From Verrucomicrobiota bacterium (GTDB lineage: Bacteria; Verrucomicrobiota; Verrucomicrobiia; Verrucomicrobiales; Akkermansiaceae), in contig JAPLUJ010000551.1 in the NCBI GenBank assembly GCA_026397695.1, positions 1 to 10,228 on the forward strand: a stretch of 10,228 nt of DNA, given 5' to 3'. The position numbers and the translations under genes were made by a program. Positions 1 to 7,360 of this stretch are shown in pieces; position 1 is the stretch's first letter; each line of letters starts with the position of its first letter. The notes beneath the pieces are model-generated. The model saw nothing but the letters and a program-made list of their open reading frames with translations. It searched no databases and was not told where the DNA came from.

Positions 1-32
1 ATCAGGATGAGGCTCGCAAGCGGGACGTGCAT
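1..32 (-). CDS. possible N-terminal start of a leftward gene (partial)
   Basis: An ATG on the minus strand at 32 opens a frame running off the left edge. It reads M-H-V-P-L-A-S-L-I-L, which could begin a signal peptide. A perfect TTGACA lies upstream on the same strand (66 to 61), but the -10 position only offers CAATTT-like sequence close to the ATG. Eleven codons are too few to name a product, so this is a tentative call that needs sequence to the left. Confidence 0.2.
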   Translation of the reverse strand, partial: MHVPLASLIL

Positions 33-177
33 GGCAAAAATTGTTGGGGAAATCAGGCTTTGTCAACGCGGGTATGAGCGGGAATGTGGCGCGGGCGCCG
101 GATGATGGCAAGGGGGGGAGCACGCATCCTGCGCGCACTCCCGATTGGCCCTGCCTTGAGGGCATGTAACTCCGACA
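33..177. other. non-coding stretch downstream of the Uma2 gene
   Basis: No convincing gene is visible here. Just beyond the Uma2 stop, GCCCT (148-152) and AGGGC (159-163) can form a 5-bp hairpin with a 6-base loop. No T-run follows on the minus strand, so it is at best a weak transcription end. A run of seven G (112-118) lies nearby. The open frames on the plus strand are arginine-rich and resemble no known protein. Confidence 0.4.
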
Positions 178-753
178 TCAAGACGCGAACTCCACCCGCT
201 CGTAGAGCTCGGCTAACGGCAGGGCGGCGTCTATTTCAGGCAGGGATATCGTGTCATCGAGACCGGCGTAGTATTCGAGGACGAAGACGCCTGTAGTTTG
301 GCGGCGGTGCACGGTGACGGCGGGGGAATCCGGCTCAACAAACAGCAGGACTTGCAACGGTTTAATCGTTAGATAAGCATCACGTTTCTCGCCGAGGTCG
401 GCACGGCGAGTCGAATCACTGAGGACTTCGATGATGACGACCGGTTGGTCCTGGAAGTGGTCGGCGGCCGGGTTCGGGTGGCAGACGACCATGGCATCGG
501 GATAATAGAAGCGGATGTGATCGGGGAACTCGATGCGGACTTTGGTGTCGCTGTTGAAGGGCTGGCAAGACCTGCCGCGCAGTTGACCGTGCAGGGAAGC
601 CAGGCTGTTGGTGGCAATCGTGTTGTGCTGGTTGCTGGCTCCGGCCATGGCATGGACCGTGCCGCCGAGATATTCGTGCTTCACGTCACTGATTTCCTCG
701 CCGGCGATGTAGTCGGCGATGGAAATGGCATGCGGTTGTCGCAACGCGGTCAT
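178..753 (-). CDS. Uma2 family endonuclease (DUF820, PD-(D/E)XK fold)
   Basis: This is a 191-residue cytoplasmic protein of the Uma2/DUF820 family, predicted PD-(D/E)XK nucleases of mostly unknown role. The family order is complete. KHEYL and AMAGAS come first, followed by YYPD with the conserved Asp (residue 86 from this Met), EVLS with the conserved Glu (residue 109) and STRR. Next are D-x3-K (119-123), a core beta-strand with VHRR, and a closing LAELYERVEF. I chose the ATG at 753, giving M-T-A-L-R-Q, because the frame only extends upstream to a TTG at 789 and homologues begin near here. No clear Shine-Dalgarno precedes it. The gene diverges from the SGNH hydrolase. Uma2 genes are often scattered singly in verrucomicrobial and cyanobacterial genomes, so context gives no clue to a partner. 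The family call is strong; biological function is unknown. Confidence 0.88.
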   Translation of the reverse strand: MTALRQPHAISIADYIAGEEISDVKHEYLGGTVHAMAGASNQHNTIATNSLASLHGQLRGRSCQPFNSDTKVRIEFPDHIRFYYPDAMVVCHPNPAADHFQDQPVVIIEVLSDSTRRADLGEKRDAYLTIKPLQVLLFVEPDSPAVTVHRRQTTGVFVLEYYAGLDDTISLPEIDAALPLAELYERVEFAS

Positions 754-923
754 GGACCGCAATGTAGCGGAAGCACCGGGCGTTGGCAAGCCACATGAAA
801 TCAGTGAAAGCCATAGGTTCCATAAGTCAGATCGGCCCCAGCGGCTTTTATGAAAAAACTCCTGATAACTTTCGCGGATTGGCCCCGTATCCTTGTTGCA
901 TCACCACCACCCATCCGAACACC
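754..923. other. divergent intergenic region between Uma2 and the SGNH hydrolase
   Basis: These 170 bases must hold the starts of both flanking genes. The SGNH frame stays open upstream to 783, but that part is a shadow because a clean signal peptide starts at 924. I see a weak -10-like GATAAC at 864-869 without a good -35. No Shine-Dalgarno precedes the ATG at 924; the bases before it are C- and A-rich. Confidence 0.35.
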
Positions 924-1517
924 ATGAAATTCCCGACATTCCTCACCGTTATTTTCGCTTCCACCCACCTGATACAGGCGGAAATCCCCGTAAAAACGGG
1001 CGACAAGGTGGCCTTCCTTGGCGACTCCATCACCCAGGCCGGCCAAGGCAGCCCCGGCGGCTACGTGCAGCTCATCGGCAGCGGATTGGCGGCCAATGGC
1101 GTGAAAATCGAAATCATCGGCGCGGGCATTGGCGGCCACAAATCCAACCAGATGCTGGCGCGCCTGGAGAACGATGTGCAGAGCAAAAAGCCGCAGTGGA
1201 TGACCCTAAGCTGCGGCGTCAATGACGTTTGGCATGGTGCCAATGGCGTGTCGCTGGAGGATTACAAAAAGAATATCACCGCCATCGTGGACCAGGCTCA
1301 GGCCGCCGGCGTCAAGGTCGTCCTCCTCACCTCGACCATGATCGGTGAGGACCAGGCCAATCCTAACAATCAGAAACTCGTGGCCTACAACGAATGCCTG
1401 CGCGCGCTGGCGAAAGAAAAGAAATGCCATCTCGCCGATCTCAATGCCGAGATGCAGGCCGCGCTGGCCGAAGCGGTGAAGTCGCAGCCCAAACCCGACA
1501 AAGGCAAATGCCGCTGA
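924..1517 (+). CDS. secreted SGNH/GDSL hydrolase, C-terminally truncated
   Basis: The product is 197 residues. An apparent Sec signal peptide (residues 1-19, ending I-Q-A before E-I-P-V-K-T) starts the protein, which supports the ATG at 924. Block I is G-D-S-I-T with nucleophile Ser35; block II is the A-G-I-G-G segment (67-71); block III is G-V-N-D with Asn100. These identify an SGNH-fold esterase or acetylhydrolase, a family that in this phylum commonly acts on acetylated carbohydrates. After the H-L-A-D-L-N-A-E-M segment (169-177), relatives continue to block V, with the catalytic Asp and His in a D-G-V-H-M type motif. Here the frame ends with P-D-K-G-K-C-R and a stop, so block V is missing and no downstream frame supplies it. 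The enzyme is probably inactive or a recent pseudogene. It lies 40 bases upstream of the oxidoreductase on the same strand and could share its transcript. Confidence 0.8.
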   Translation: MKFPTFLTVIFASTHLIQAEIPVKTGDKVAFLGDSITQAGQGSPGGYVQLIGSGLAANGVKIEIIGAGIGGHKSNQMLARLENDVQSKKPQWMTLSCGVNDVWHGANGVSLEDYKKNITAIVDQAQAAGVKVVLLTSTMIGEDQANPNNQKLVAYNECLRALAKEKKCHLADLNAEMQAALAEAVKSQPKPDKGKCR

Positions 1518-1557
1518 CAAACACTGAGTCGCAATTACTTATCTAACAAATTATCCC

Positions 1558-2983
1558 ATGGATCAGCAACCAACCCAATCCATGGATCCACTGCGGATCC
1601 ATCGCCGTGTTTTTCTCAAAGGCGTGCTCGAAGCGGGTGCCTTTTCCGCCGTTGCCGCGCAGCCCTTGTTTGCCCAGAAGACCGCCAGGAGCGGTGACAA
1701 GGTCCGGCTTGCCTGTTGCGGCATCGGCAATCAGGGCGGGAGTGATGTCAAATCCCTGTTCAACACCGGCCTCTGCGAAATCGTCGCGCTTTGCGATACC
1801 GACATGGACGCACCGCATACGCTCGACATCCGGAAAAAATTCCCGGATGTCCCGCGCTTCCAGGATTTTCGCCGGATGCTCGACAAGATGGGCAAGGACA
1901 TCGATGCGGTATGCGTCGGCGTGCCGGATTTCTCGCATTTCCCCATCGCGATGCTGGCGATGTCGATGGGCAAGCATGTGTTTGTGGAAAAGCCGATGGT
2001 TTCATGAGGTGGAGCTGATGATGCAGGCCGAGAAAAAATTCAAGGTGGCGGCACAAATGGGCAACCAGGGTCACTCCGGGTCTAACTATTTCCAGTTCAA
2101 GGCGTGGACCGAGGCCGGCATCATCAAGAACGTCACCAGGATCACCGCCTTCATGAACAGCAGCCGCCGCTGGCACGGCATGAAGGTTTCAGGACTGCTA
2201 CCCGAAGAACCGATCCCCGCATCCCTCGATTGGGATACCTGGCTGGCGACCGCCGAATTCCACCCCTATAACATCAAATATACTAACGGCGACTGGCGCT
2301 CGTGGTATGATTTCGGCAACGGCGCGCTGGGCGACTGGGGTGCCCATATCTTCGACACCGCGCATGAGTTCCTCCAGTTGGGCCTGCCCGAGGAAATCCA
2401 AGCGGTGAAGTGCGACGGTCCCAGCGATTTCATTTTTCCGCAAGCCTCGACCTTGTGCTTCAAGTTCCCCAAACGCGGGCCAATGCCGGCGCTGGATCTC
2501 ACCTGGTATGATGGCGTGCACAACCTGCCGCCGCTGCCCGATCAATTCGGCGAGGCGGTGGTGGACCCCAACATTCCGCCACCCAGTTCGGGCAAGATCG
2601 AGACCAAGGTCAACGCGCCCGGCAAGGTCATCTACGGCGAGGACCTCACATTCAAGGGCGGCACCCACGGCGCGACCCTGCAAATCATCCCCGAGTCGAA
2701 AGCCAAGGACATGGCGTCCAAGCTCCCTGCCGTGCCGGCAAGCCCGTCCAATCATTATGCCAATTTCCTGCTAGCCTGCATGGGCAAGGAGAAATGCCGC
2801 TCGTCGTTCGCGGTGGCCGGCCCGCTCAGCCAGGTCATGGTGCTCGGCGTGATCGCCCAACGCCTAAATGCCCAGCTCAAGTTCGACCGCGCCACCCAAC
2901 AAATCACCAACAACAAACTCGCCAACGATCTGCTTGTCGGCCCGCCGCCGCGCAAGGATTGGGCCCAGTTCTACAAACTCTGA
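1558..2983 (+). pseudogene. Gfo/Idh/MocA family oxidoreductase with Tat signal, frameshifted
   Basis: Two overlapping frames together encode one NAD(P)-dependent Gfo/Idh/MocA oxidoreductase, a family acting on sugars, inositols and related polyols. The first frame (1558-2007) has a Tat signal R-R-V-F-L-K (residues 16-21), a Rossmann G-I-G-N-Q-G loop (55-60) and the V-P-D-F-S-H and E-K-P (144-146) motifs, then stops at TGA 2005-2007. The second frame resumes at about 2000 with F-H-E-V-E-L-M-M-Q. It runs through G-N-Q-G-H-S-G, D-W-R-S-W-Y-D-F-G-N-G-A-L-G-D-W-G-A-H and a conserved C-terminal G-P-P-P-R-K to TGA 2981-2983. Homologues, as I recall them, have two or three residues between E-K-P-M and F-H-E-V. 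Here one base remains, which fits an 8-nt deletion. The rest is well preserved and about full length, so the lesion is recent or an assembly error. A perfect inverted repeat spans codons 9-15. Confidence 0.85.
1582..1602 (+). repeat. inverted repeat at the start of the Gfo/Idh/MocA gene
   Basis: ATGGATCC (1582-1589) and GGATCCAT (1595-1602) are perfect 8-base complementary arms around a 5-base loop. They include the second in-frame ATG (codon 9), just before the twin-arginine codons. ATGGATC also occurs at the first ATG (1558). In mRNA this would form a stable hairpin near the translation start. Whether it has a role is not shown. Confidence 0.5.
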
Positions 2984-3088
2984 GCCATTGATGATGTGGT
3001 AATATCATGGATTCTGACATAAGGTGCATGAAGACCCAAGTATAATCATGACGGGAATTATGGAGATACGCGTACCTGCACAAGTTTC
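2984..3088. other. AT-richer non-coding gap with possible decayed UROD sequence
   Basis: This gap lies between the oxidoreductase stop and the end of the recognisable uroporphyrinogen-decarboxylase remnant. By eye it is clearly richer in A and T than its flanks. No frame here continues the decarboxylase family. Short imperfect inverted repeats exist (for example TGAT and ATCA around 2989-3007), but none is followed by a T-run, so I call no terminator. Confidence 0.35.
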
Positions 3089-3491
3089 CTACACCTTCGT
3101 CACATATTCATCCAGCAGTCTTCGATAGATGGTATGGAGTCAGGAACTGGTCGCAAATCCCGCGCGACACCATCGGCTCATGATTATATGACATATCTTC
3201 GGCAATGGTCATAAAGGTCGGACGCCCGCTCTTTTCGATTTGATCAAGGATTTTCATATTGAAATCAAGCAGGTCCTGATTGATCCGATGGATCATCTCC
3301 GGCTCGTCAAAATAGGCATACATCATTTTTTCGAATCCCATCAGCGTGCGGGGCAACCAGAAAAACCCTTCAAGCGTAATCCAGACCACGTCATCCCCGG
3401 TCTTCTGCCGTGCAAACCATGGCACCATTCCCCTGATCGACGCCGAGTGATCCGGAAACAAATGCGGTCGGTGCCGCACATAGTTGTCCAT
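3089..3491 (-). pseudogene. uroporphyrinogen-decarboxylase-like (UROD superfamily) gene fragment
   Basis: The longest frame (3108-3491) encodes 127 residues resembling the middle of a UROD-superfamily protein of the type found in methyltransferase or sugar-catabolism clusters. Visible blocks are Y-V-R-H-R-P near the start, D-D-V-V-W-I-T-L-E-G-F-F-W, L-M-G-F-E-K-M-M-Y-A-Y-F-D-E-P-E, and A-E-D-M-S-Y-N-H-E-P-M. Full-length relatives are about 330-400 residues, so roughly the first third and the last third are absent. Near 3128-3131 an extra four bases (GATG beside GATA, like a tandem slip) break the frame. The shifted frame continues as Y-R-R-L-L-D-E-Y-V-T-K-V to a TAG at 3089-3091, which restores the expected family sequence. 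It starts 15 bases after the GH13 stop. It also looks less GC-rich than its neighbours, so it may derive from a differently composed gene. Confidence 0.75.
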
Positions 3492-3506
3492 GTTAGATAA
3501 GCGGCA

Positions 3507-5381
3507 TCACGCGCCGATTTCCAACAGCATGGCCGAGCAGGGTGCGAGGTCGGGCAGGGCGAGGCCTTCGTGTTCGAGCGTGCCGCAGTCAATGGTGCCG
3601 GTCCATGTGGAATCGAGCCGGTCGGAAAACGTCCAGATTGCGTCGCCGGTGCGGCCGAGGAACAACTGGGCGTCGGGCGGGATGCGGATTTTCACTCCTC
3701 GCAAGGTTTCAGTACCGTGGAGATTGGCGACCACCAGGAAAGCCTGTCCGGATTTTGATTCACGGCGGAGGAAAGCATAGATCCAGTGGCCGGACGCGAT
3801 CTCGTCATTTATCCTGCCGAACGCGGGATTCTGTTTGTTAGCGTGGTTGAGACCATAGAACTGGCCAGCGGTGAAGGCGCGTGCCTGAGTGGTGTGGATG
3901 AGTTTGGCATACCATGCGCGCAGGTTTTTTTGTTCGTCGCTGAGGCGACCGCCATCGAACTTGCCGCCGTTCACCCATTTCGAGAACTCTGGCATGGACC
4001 CATAATCATAGATCGAGGTACGTGCGTCGTCGCCTGCGAAGCCTTTCTCGCCGGTCGCGGGCTCACCCACCTCCTGACCGTGGTAGAGCATGGCCGGCCC
4101 GCGACCCATGGAAAACAGCACCGCCGACACCGGCTTGCCTACTTTCATCCCATGCCCGCCCCAGACCTGCGGGTTGGCAAGGCGGACCTCATCGTGATTT
4201 TCCGAGTAACGCAGGGATTTGTGAAATCGCTTGCCGGTGAATGTTAGAGGATCCATGTCGTTCGCCCATTTGACTGACTGATAGATACCTTTCAGCATGT
4301 CATAGATCGGGTCGTCGTAAACCGCGTCGAAGCCAGCGTCGATGAGTGCATCGAGCACCTGTCCGTCGGTGAGTTTGGCCGGGTCGTTGTCGTAGGCCTC
4401 GGCGATGAACAACACGTGCGGGTTGCGGGTGCGGCAGCGTTTTACCACCCAACGCCAGAATTCCATGGGCACCATGTGGGCCATGTCCGCGCGGAAGCCG
4501 TCCACCCCCATTGCCTGCCAGTAGCCGAGGATTTCATCCATGGTGCGCCAGGTTTTCGGTACCTCTTCGGGAGCGGCGGCCGGACCGGGAAGGTGCGATG
4601 TCTGGCGACCGGTGGTGAAATCATGGCCGTAGTTGAGTTTCACCGTCTCATACCAATCGTGGATCGCGGGTTCCCATGAAACCACGTTGTTGCCCGACAC
4701 GCGCCCGCAGGAGGATTCCGGCGCGAAACGTGCGTCGCAGCCCGGCCTGCCGGCGGTGGGCAGCTTGAGCGGTGCGCCGCCACCCGCATGCTGCGCCTGC
4801 AGATAGAAAAAATGGTTGTCCCGCCGGAAAAAAACGCTGCGATCATCCTCCTCGCCGAAAGAAAGATCCGGTCGCACATCCGATGCGTAAGCGCGCGAAA
4901 CATGGTTGGGCACGAAGTCGATGATAACCTTGAAACCGTGGCATTTGCAGCGGTCTAACAAATCCTTGAACTCGACCAGCCGCTGGTCCGGATCCACCGC
5001 ATAATCCGGGCAGACATCGAAGTAGTCCTTGATGGCGTAAGGGCTGCCGGCGATTCCTTTCAGAATATCAGGATCATCGGCGGGGCGGTTCGGATAGGCG
5101 GTGCCGCTCGCCTGCTCCAAAACCCCGGTGAGCCAGAGGTGGGTGAAACCCATCTGTTTGAGTGATGTGAGGGCGGCACCCGTGAGGTCCGCGAATTTCC
5201 CGCAGCCGTTTTGTGCGAGCGTGCCATGAGGGGTGCGGGTCTCGCAGTTGTTTCCGAATGTCCGGATCATGAGTTGGTAAATCATGGGACGGGACGCGTC
5301 ATCTGCTCGACGGTTGACACTCATCGCCCACATCAAATCCCGGAAAACACGCTTTGCCAAGTTATAATCCCCGACAGTCAT
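3507..5381 (-). CDS. GH13 family alpha-amylase-like glycoside hydrolase
   Basis: This complete gene encodes a GH13 (alpha-amylase family) enzyme with a TIM-barrel catalytic domain acting on alpha-glucosidic bonds. All four conserved regions are present, numbered from this Met: D-F-V-P-N-H (155-160), G-F-R-A-D with nucleophile Asp299, F-I-A-E-A-Y with acid/base Glu328, and E-N-H-D with His396 and Asp397. A beta-sandwich-like C-terminal domain closes the protein. No signal peptide is seen, so it is probably cytoplasmic and may serve glycogen or maltodextrin metabolism. The frame also contains an ATG at 5420. I prefer 5381 because a G-rich Shine-Dalgarno-like stretch (GGGGGCGAG, 5387-5395) precedes it. 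An ATG further in (about 5324) is also possible, and homologues seem to start near M-I-Y-Q-L. Exact substrate (amylase, trehalose-related or other) cannot be read from sequence. It diverges from the cyanophycin-synthetase-like gene. Confidence 0.9.
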   Translation of the reverse strand: MTVGDYNLAKRVFRDLMWAMSVNRRADDASRPMIYQLMIRTFGNNCETRTPHGTLAQNGCGKFADLTGAALTSLKQMGFTHLWLTGVLEQASGTAYPNRPADDPDILKGIAGSPYAIKDYFDVCPDYAVDPDQRLVEFKDLLDRCKCHGFKVIIDFVPNHVSRAYASDVRPDLSFGEEDDRSVFFRRDNHFFYLQAQHAGGGAPLKLPTAGRPGCDARFAPESSCGRVSGNNVVSWEPAIHDWYETVKLNYGHDFTTGRQTSHLPGPAAAPEEVPKTWRTMDEILGYWQAMGVDGFRADMAHMVPMEFWRWVVKRCRTRNPHVLFIAEAYDNDPAKLTDGQVLDALIDAGFDAVYDDPIYDMLKGIYQSVKWANDMDPLTFTGKRFHKSLRYSENHDEVRLANPQVWGGHGMKVGKPVSAVLFSMGRGPAMLYHGQEVGEPATGEKGFAGDDARTSIYDYGSMPEFSKWVNGGKFDGGRLSDEQKNLRAWYAKLIHTTQARAFTAGQFYGLNHANKQNPAFGRINDEIASGHWIYAFLRRESKSGQAFLVVANLHGTETLRGVKIRIPPDAQLFLGRTGDAIWTFSDRLDSTWTGTIDCGTLEHEGLALPDLAPCSAMLLEIGA

Positions 5382-5441
5382 TGAACTCGCCCCCAATATT
5401 TCTCTCGCTCTCCGATCCATGCTTTGGTTTGCTCATGGGCA

Positions 5442-5473
5442 CCTACTCTGGAAGGCAAGTGCCTGGCAGTAGG
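5442..5473. promoter_or_regulatory. nested inverted repeats in a divergent promoter region
   Basis: CCTACT (5442-5447) pairs with AGTAGG (5468-5473), and inside it AGGCA (5453-5457) pairs with TGCCT (5460-5464). This lies between the divergent GH13 and cyanophycin-synthetase-like starts, where an operator could serve either gene. No strong -35/-10 pair was found. The role is inferred from position and symmetry only. Confidence 0.3.
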
Positions 5474-5510
5474 GCAACCGCGTTGCATTCCCACTCGAAG
5501 ACTTCCGATC

Positions 5511-7258
5511 ATGTCAGTCACCGCGACACCTTCCAACAGGTTGGAAATCCGTTTCCTCCGGGCGCTGCATGGACCCAACATCTGGTCCATGCGCCCGGTG
5601 CTGGAGATGCAAGTTGATGCCTGCAACTTCGTGTTTGATGGCTGGGATGCGGCCGATGAATTGCTTTGCTCACAGGGAATCGCGGGAACGCGGGTCAATC
5701 GGGAAGCGCTCGCCCATGCTGAGGCCATGCCAGCGGTTTGGCTCGGCGCAGTCGCGGTGAAACTACAGACTGCGGGACAAACTCCGGTGGCCTTTCATGC
5801 CTGGTGTCCCGGGTCAACCACGCACATCATTCGTCTCGCAGTTGAATTCGAAGAAGAAATTTTGGGCAAGGCAGCGATCGATTTTGCAACGCGCTGGATC
5901 AACGCCCTGGCGCGGCACGAAAGACCCGACCTCGCCCGGGAATGGGAAACGTTTTGCGACCTCGCCTACGACGCACGCATTGGAAATTCCACGGGACCGA
6001 CAGTCGAGGCGGCATCTGCCCGGGGCATTCCTTTCCTGCGCCTCGATTCTGAGAGTTTGGTGCAACTTGGCCATGGCTGCCGGCAACGCCGGATTCGGCG
6101 GGCTGCGACGGATCGCACCAGTTTCATTGCCAATGACATTTCAACTGACAAGCAGTTGACTAAAATGCTGCTCGAGGAAACAGGCATCCCAGTGCCGCGC
6201 GGACGGCCCGTGAGCACCGCGCAGGATGCCTGCCTGGTGGCACGGCAAGTCGGATGGCCGGTCGTCGTCAAACCACAAGACGCCGACTACGGCAATGGTG
6301 TCACCATGCGCATTACATCGGAAGACGAGGTCGGGCGTGCCTATGCGCGGGCAAGGCAATGGAGTGAAAGCGTGCTCGTCGAAAAGCATGTTGCGGGGCA
6401 TCTTTTCCGCTTGCTAGTCGTCGGGGAACGACTGGTCGCCGCCGTGCGTCGCGAGCCGTGGTTTGTCGTGGGCGACGGTGAACATACGCTGCTGGAACTC
6501 ATTGAAATAGCCAATCACGATCCCCGGCGTGGAGCGGAATACGATTCACCGTTTCAGACCAAGCTGCGCGAAACGGGCGAGATGCCGGTGCTGACGGACG
6601 ACACCAGGCCGCATGATTCCGTTCCCGATCCCGGGGAAACGGCGCCGCCATGGCCATGGATGCCACGAGCATCGTGGGACTCGATATCGCCGGTCTCGAT
6701 GTGATCGCGCTCGATCTCACCAAATCGCCGCAGGAGCAGGACTTCGTGGTGCTCGAAGTCAACTCCGAACCGTCCATCGCCCTGCATCTGGAGCCGCTCT
6801 GCACGCCGTCGCGTGCCGTGGGCGCGGCGATTGTCGATTCGCTCTTTCCCGTGCCTGAAGCGGGCCGAATACCGGTCATTGCCGTGCTCGGAAAAGCCGG
6901 AGATTTTCTGGTGGCCCGGCAGGTTGCCCTGCAGCAGCAGGCCAAGCTGCGTCACGTTGGACTTGCGAGCCGTGACGGTGCCTGGCTCAATGATCGCCCG
7001 CTTGGTGTCCCGTGTCAGAGCCTCGGAAAACACACGCGTCGCCTGTGGTGCCACCCGCGAACGGAAGGGGTCGTCATCCACCTGACGTTGGAAGATGTGT
7101 TACTGGAAGGTCTGCCGTTTGACCGTTGTGATGAATTGATTGAATGCCCTGCCGATGCGCCGCCGCCGGGCATGTGGATGGACGCATGTCCCGAAGACCT
7201 GCGGCTGGCCAGGGACTGTGTTCGGGCGGCATTGACGCGTCGCTCGCCCACGCCGTAA
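5511..7258 (+). pseudogene. cyanophycin-synthetase-like ATP-grasp/Mur-ligase protein, internally deleted and frameshifted
   Basis: Two frames together match cyanophycin synthetase (CphA), which polymerises Asp and Arg using an ATP-grasp domain and a Mur-ligase domain. The first (ATG 5511 to about 6638) has the N-terminal L-H-G-P-N-I-W-S block and the hallmark S-L-V-Q-L-G-H-G-x-R-Q-R-R-I (182-195). It also has D-R-T-S, the ATP-grasp G-I-P-V-P segment and an R-L-L-V-V-G-E-R-L-V-A-A block (300-311). After V-P-D-P-G-E the frame changes. The second frame (about 6644-7258) resumes at I-V-G-L-D-I-A-G-L-D and keeps L-E-V-N-S-E-P. About 25-30 residues normally carrying the N-x-S-x-G-G region are missing. 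The Mur-like part has G-K-A-G-D-F-L where CphA has a G-T-N-G-K-T-T P-loop. It ends shortly after F-D-R-C-D, without the remaining Mur domain. It is probably a dead or non-ligase paralogue; a CphA2-like origin is possible. No cyanophycinase or intact CphA is adjacent. Confidence 0.82.
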
Positions 7259-7360
7259 TTCATATATCTCCTGGTCTGCTAGATAATTGCTTTGCGCCTT
7301 GGCGCGCACGGGCAAGCAGCGGGGATCGGCGCGCGGCAGGAAAAAAAAGGGGGGGTAAGC
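7259..7360. other. convergent intergenic gap with an A8-G7 run
   Basis: The cyanophycin-synthetase-like gene (plus) and propeller gene (minus) converge here. Eight A (7341-7348) directly followed by seven G (7349-7355) read as C7-T8 on the minus strand just past the propeller stop, so the T-run could help end leftward transcription. A good hairpin immediately before it is lacking. GCGCGC recurs on both sides of the gap, but the loop would be long. A TTATCTA copy lies at 7280-7286 (minus). Confidence 0.3.

Noticed and set aside
783..923. Upstream extension of the SGNH frame
   Set aside because: The 47 extra residues have no family similarity and would bury a clear signal peptide that starts at 924.
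1996..2010. Programmed +1 frameshifting in the oxidoreductase gene
   Set aside because: No slippery codon pair or internal Shine-Dalgarno like that of prfB is present, and residues are missing relative to the family, which points to a deletion.
2198..2755. A 185-codon open frame on the minus strand opposite the oxidoreductase
   Set aside because: It is arginine- and glycine-rich shadow sequence opposite a strongly conserved gene and resembles no family; GC-rich codon bias explains it.
3507..3592. Extension of the UROD fragment upstream through the GH13 3' end in another frame
   Set aside because: The peptide has no UROD similarity, and the GH13 C-terminus in this stretch looks natural.
7302..7340. 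GCGCGC pairs as a terminator hairpin between convergent genes
   Set aside because: Arms are only six bases of self-complementary sequence with a loop of more than twenty bases.
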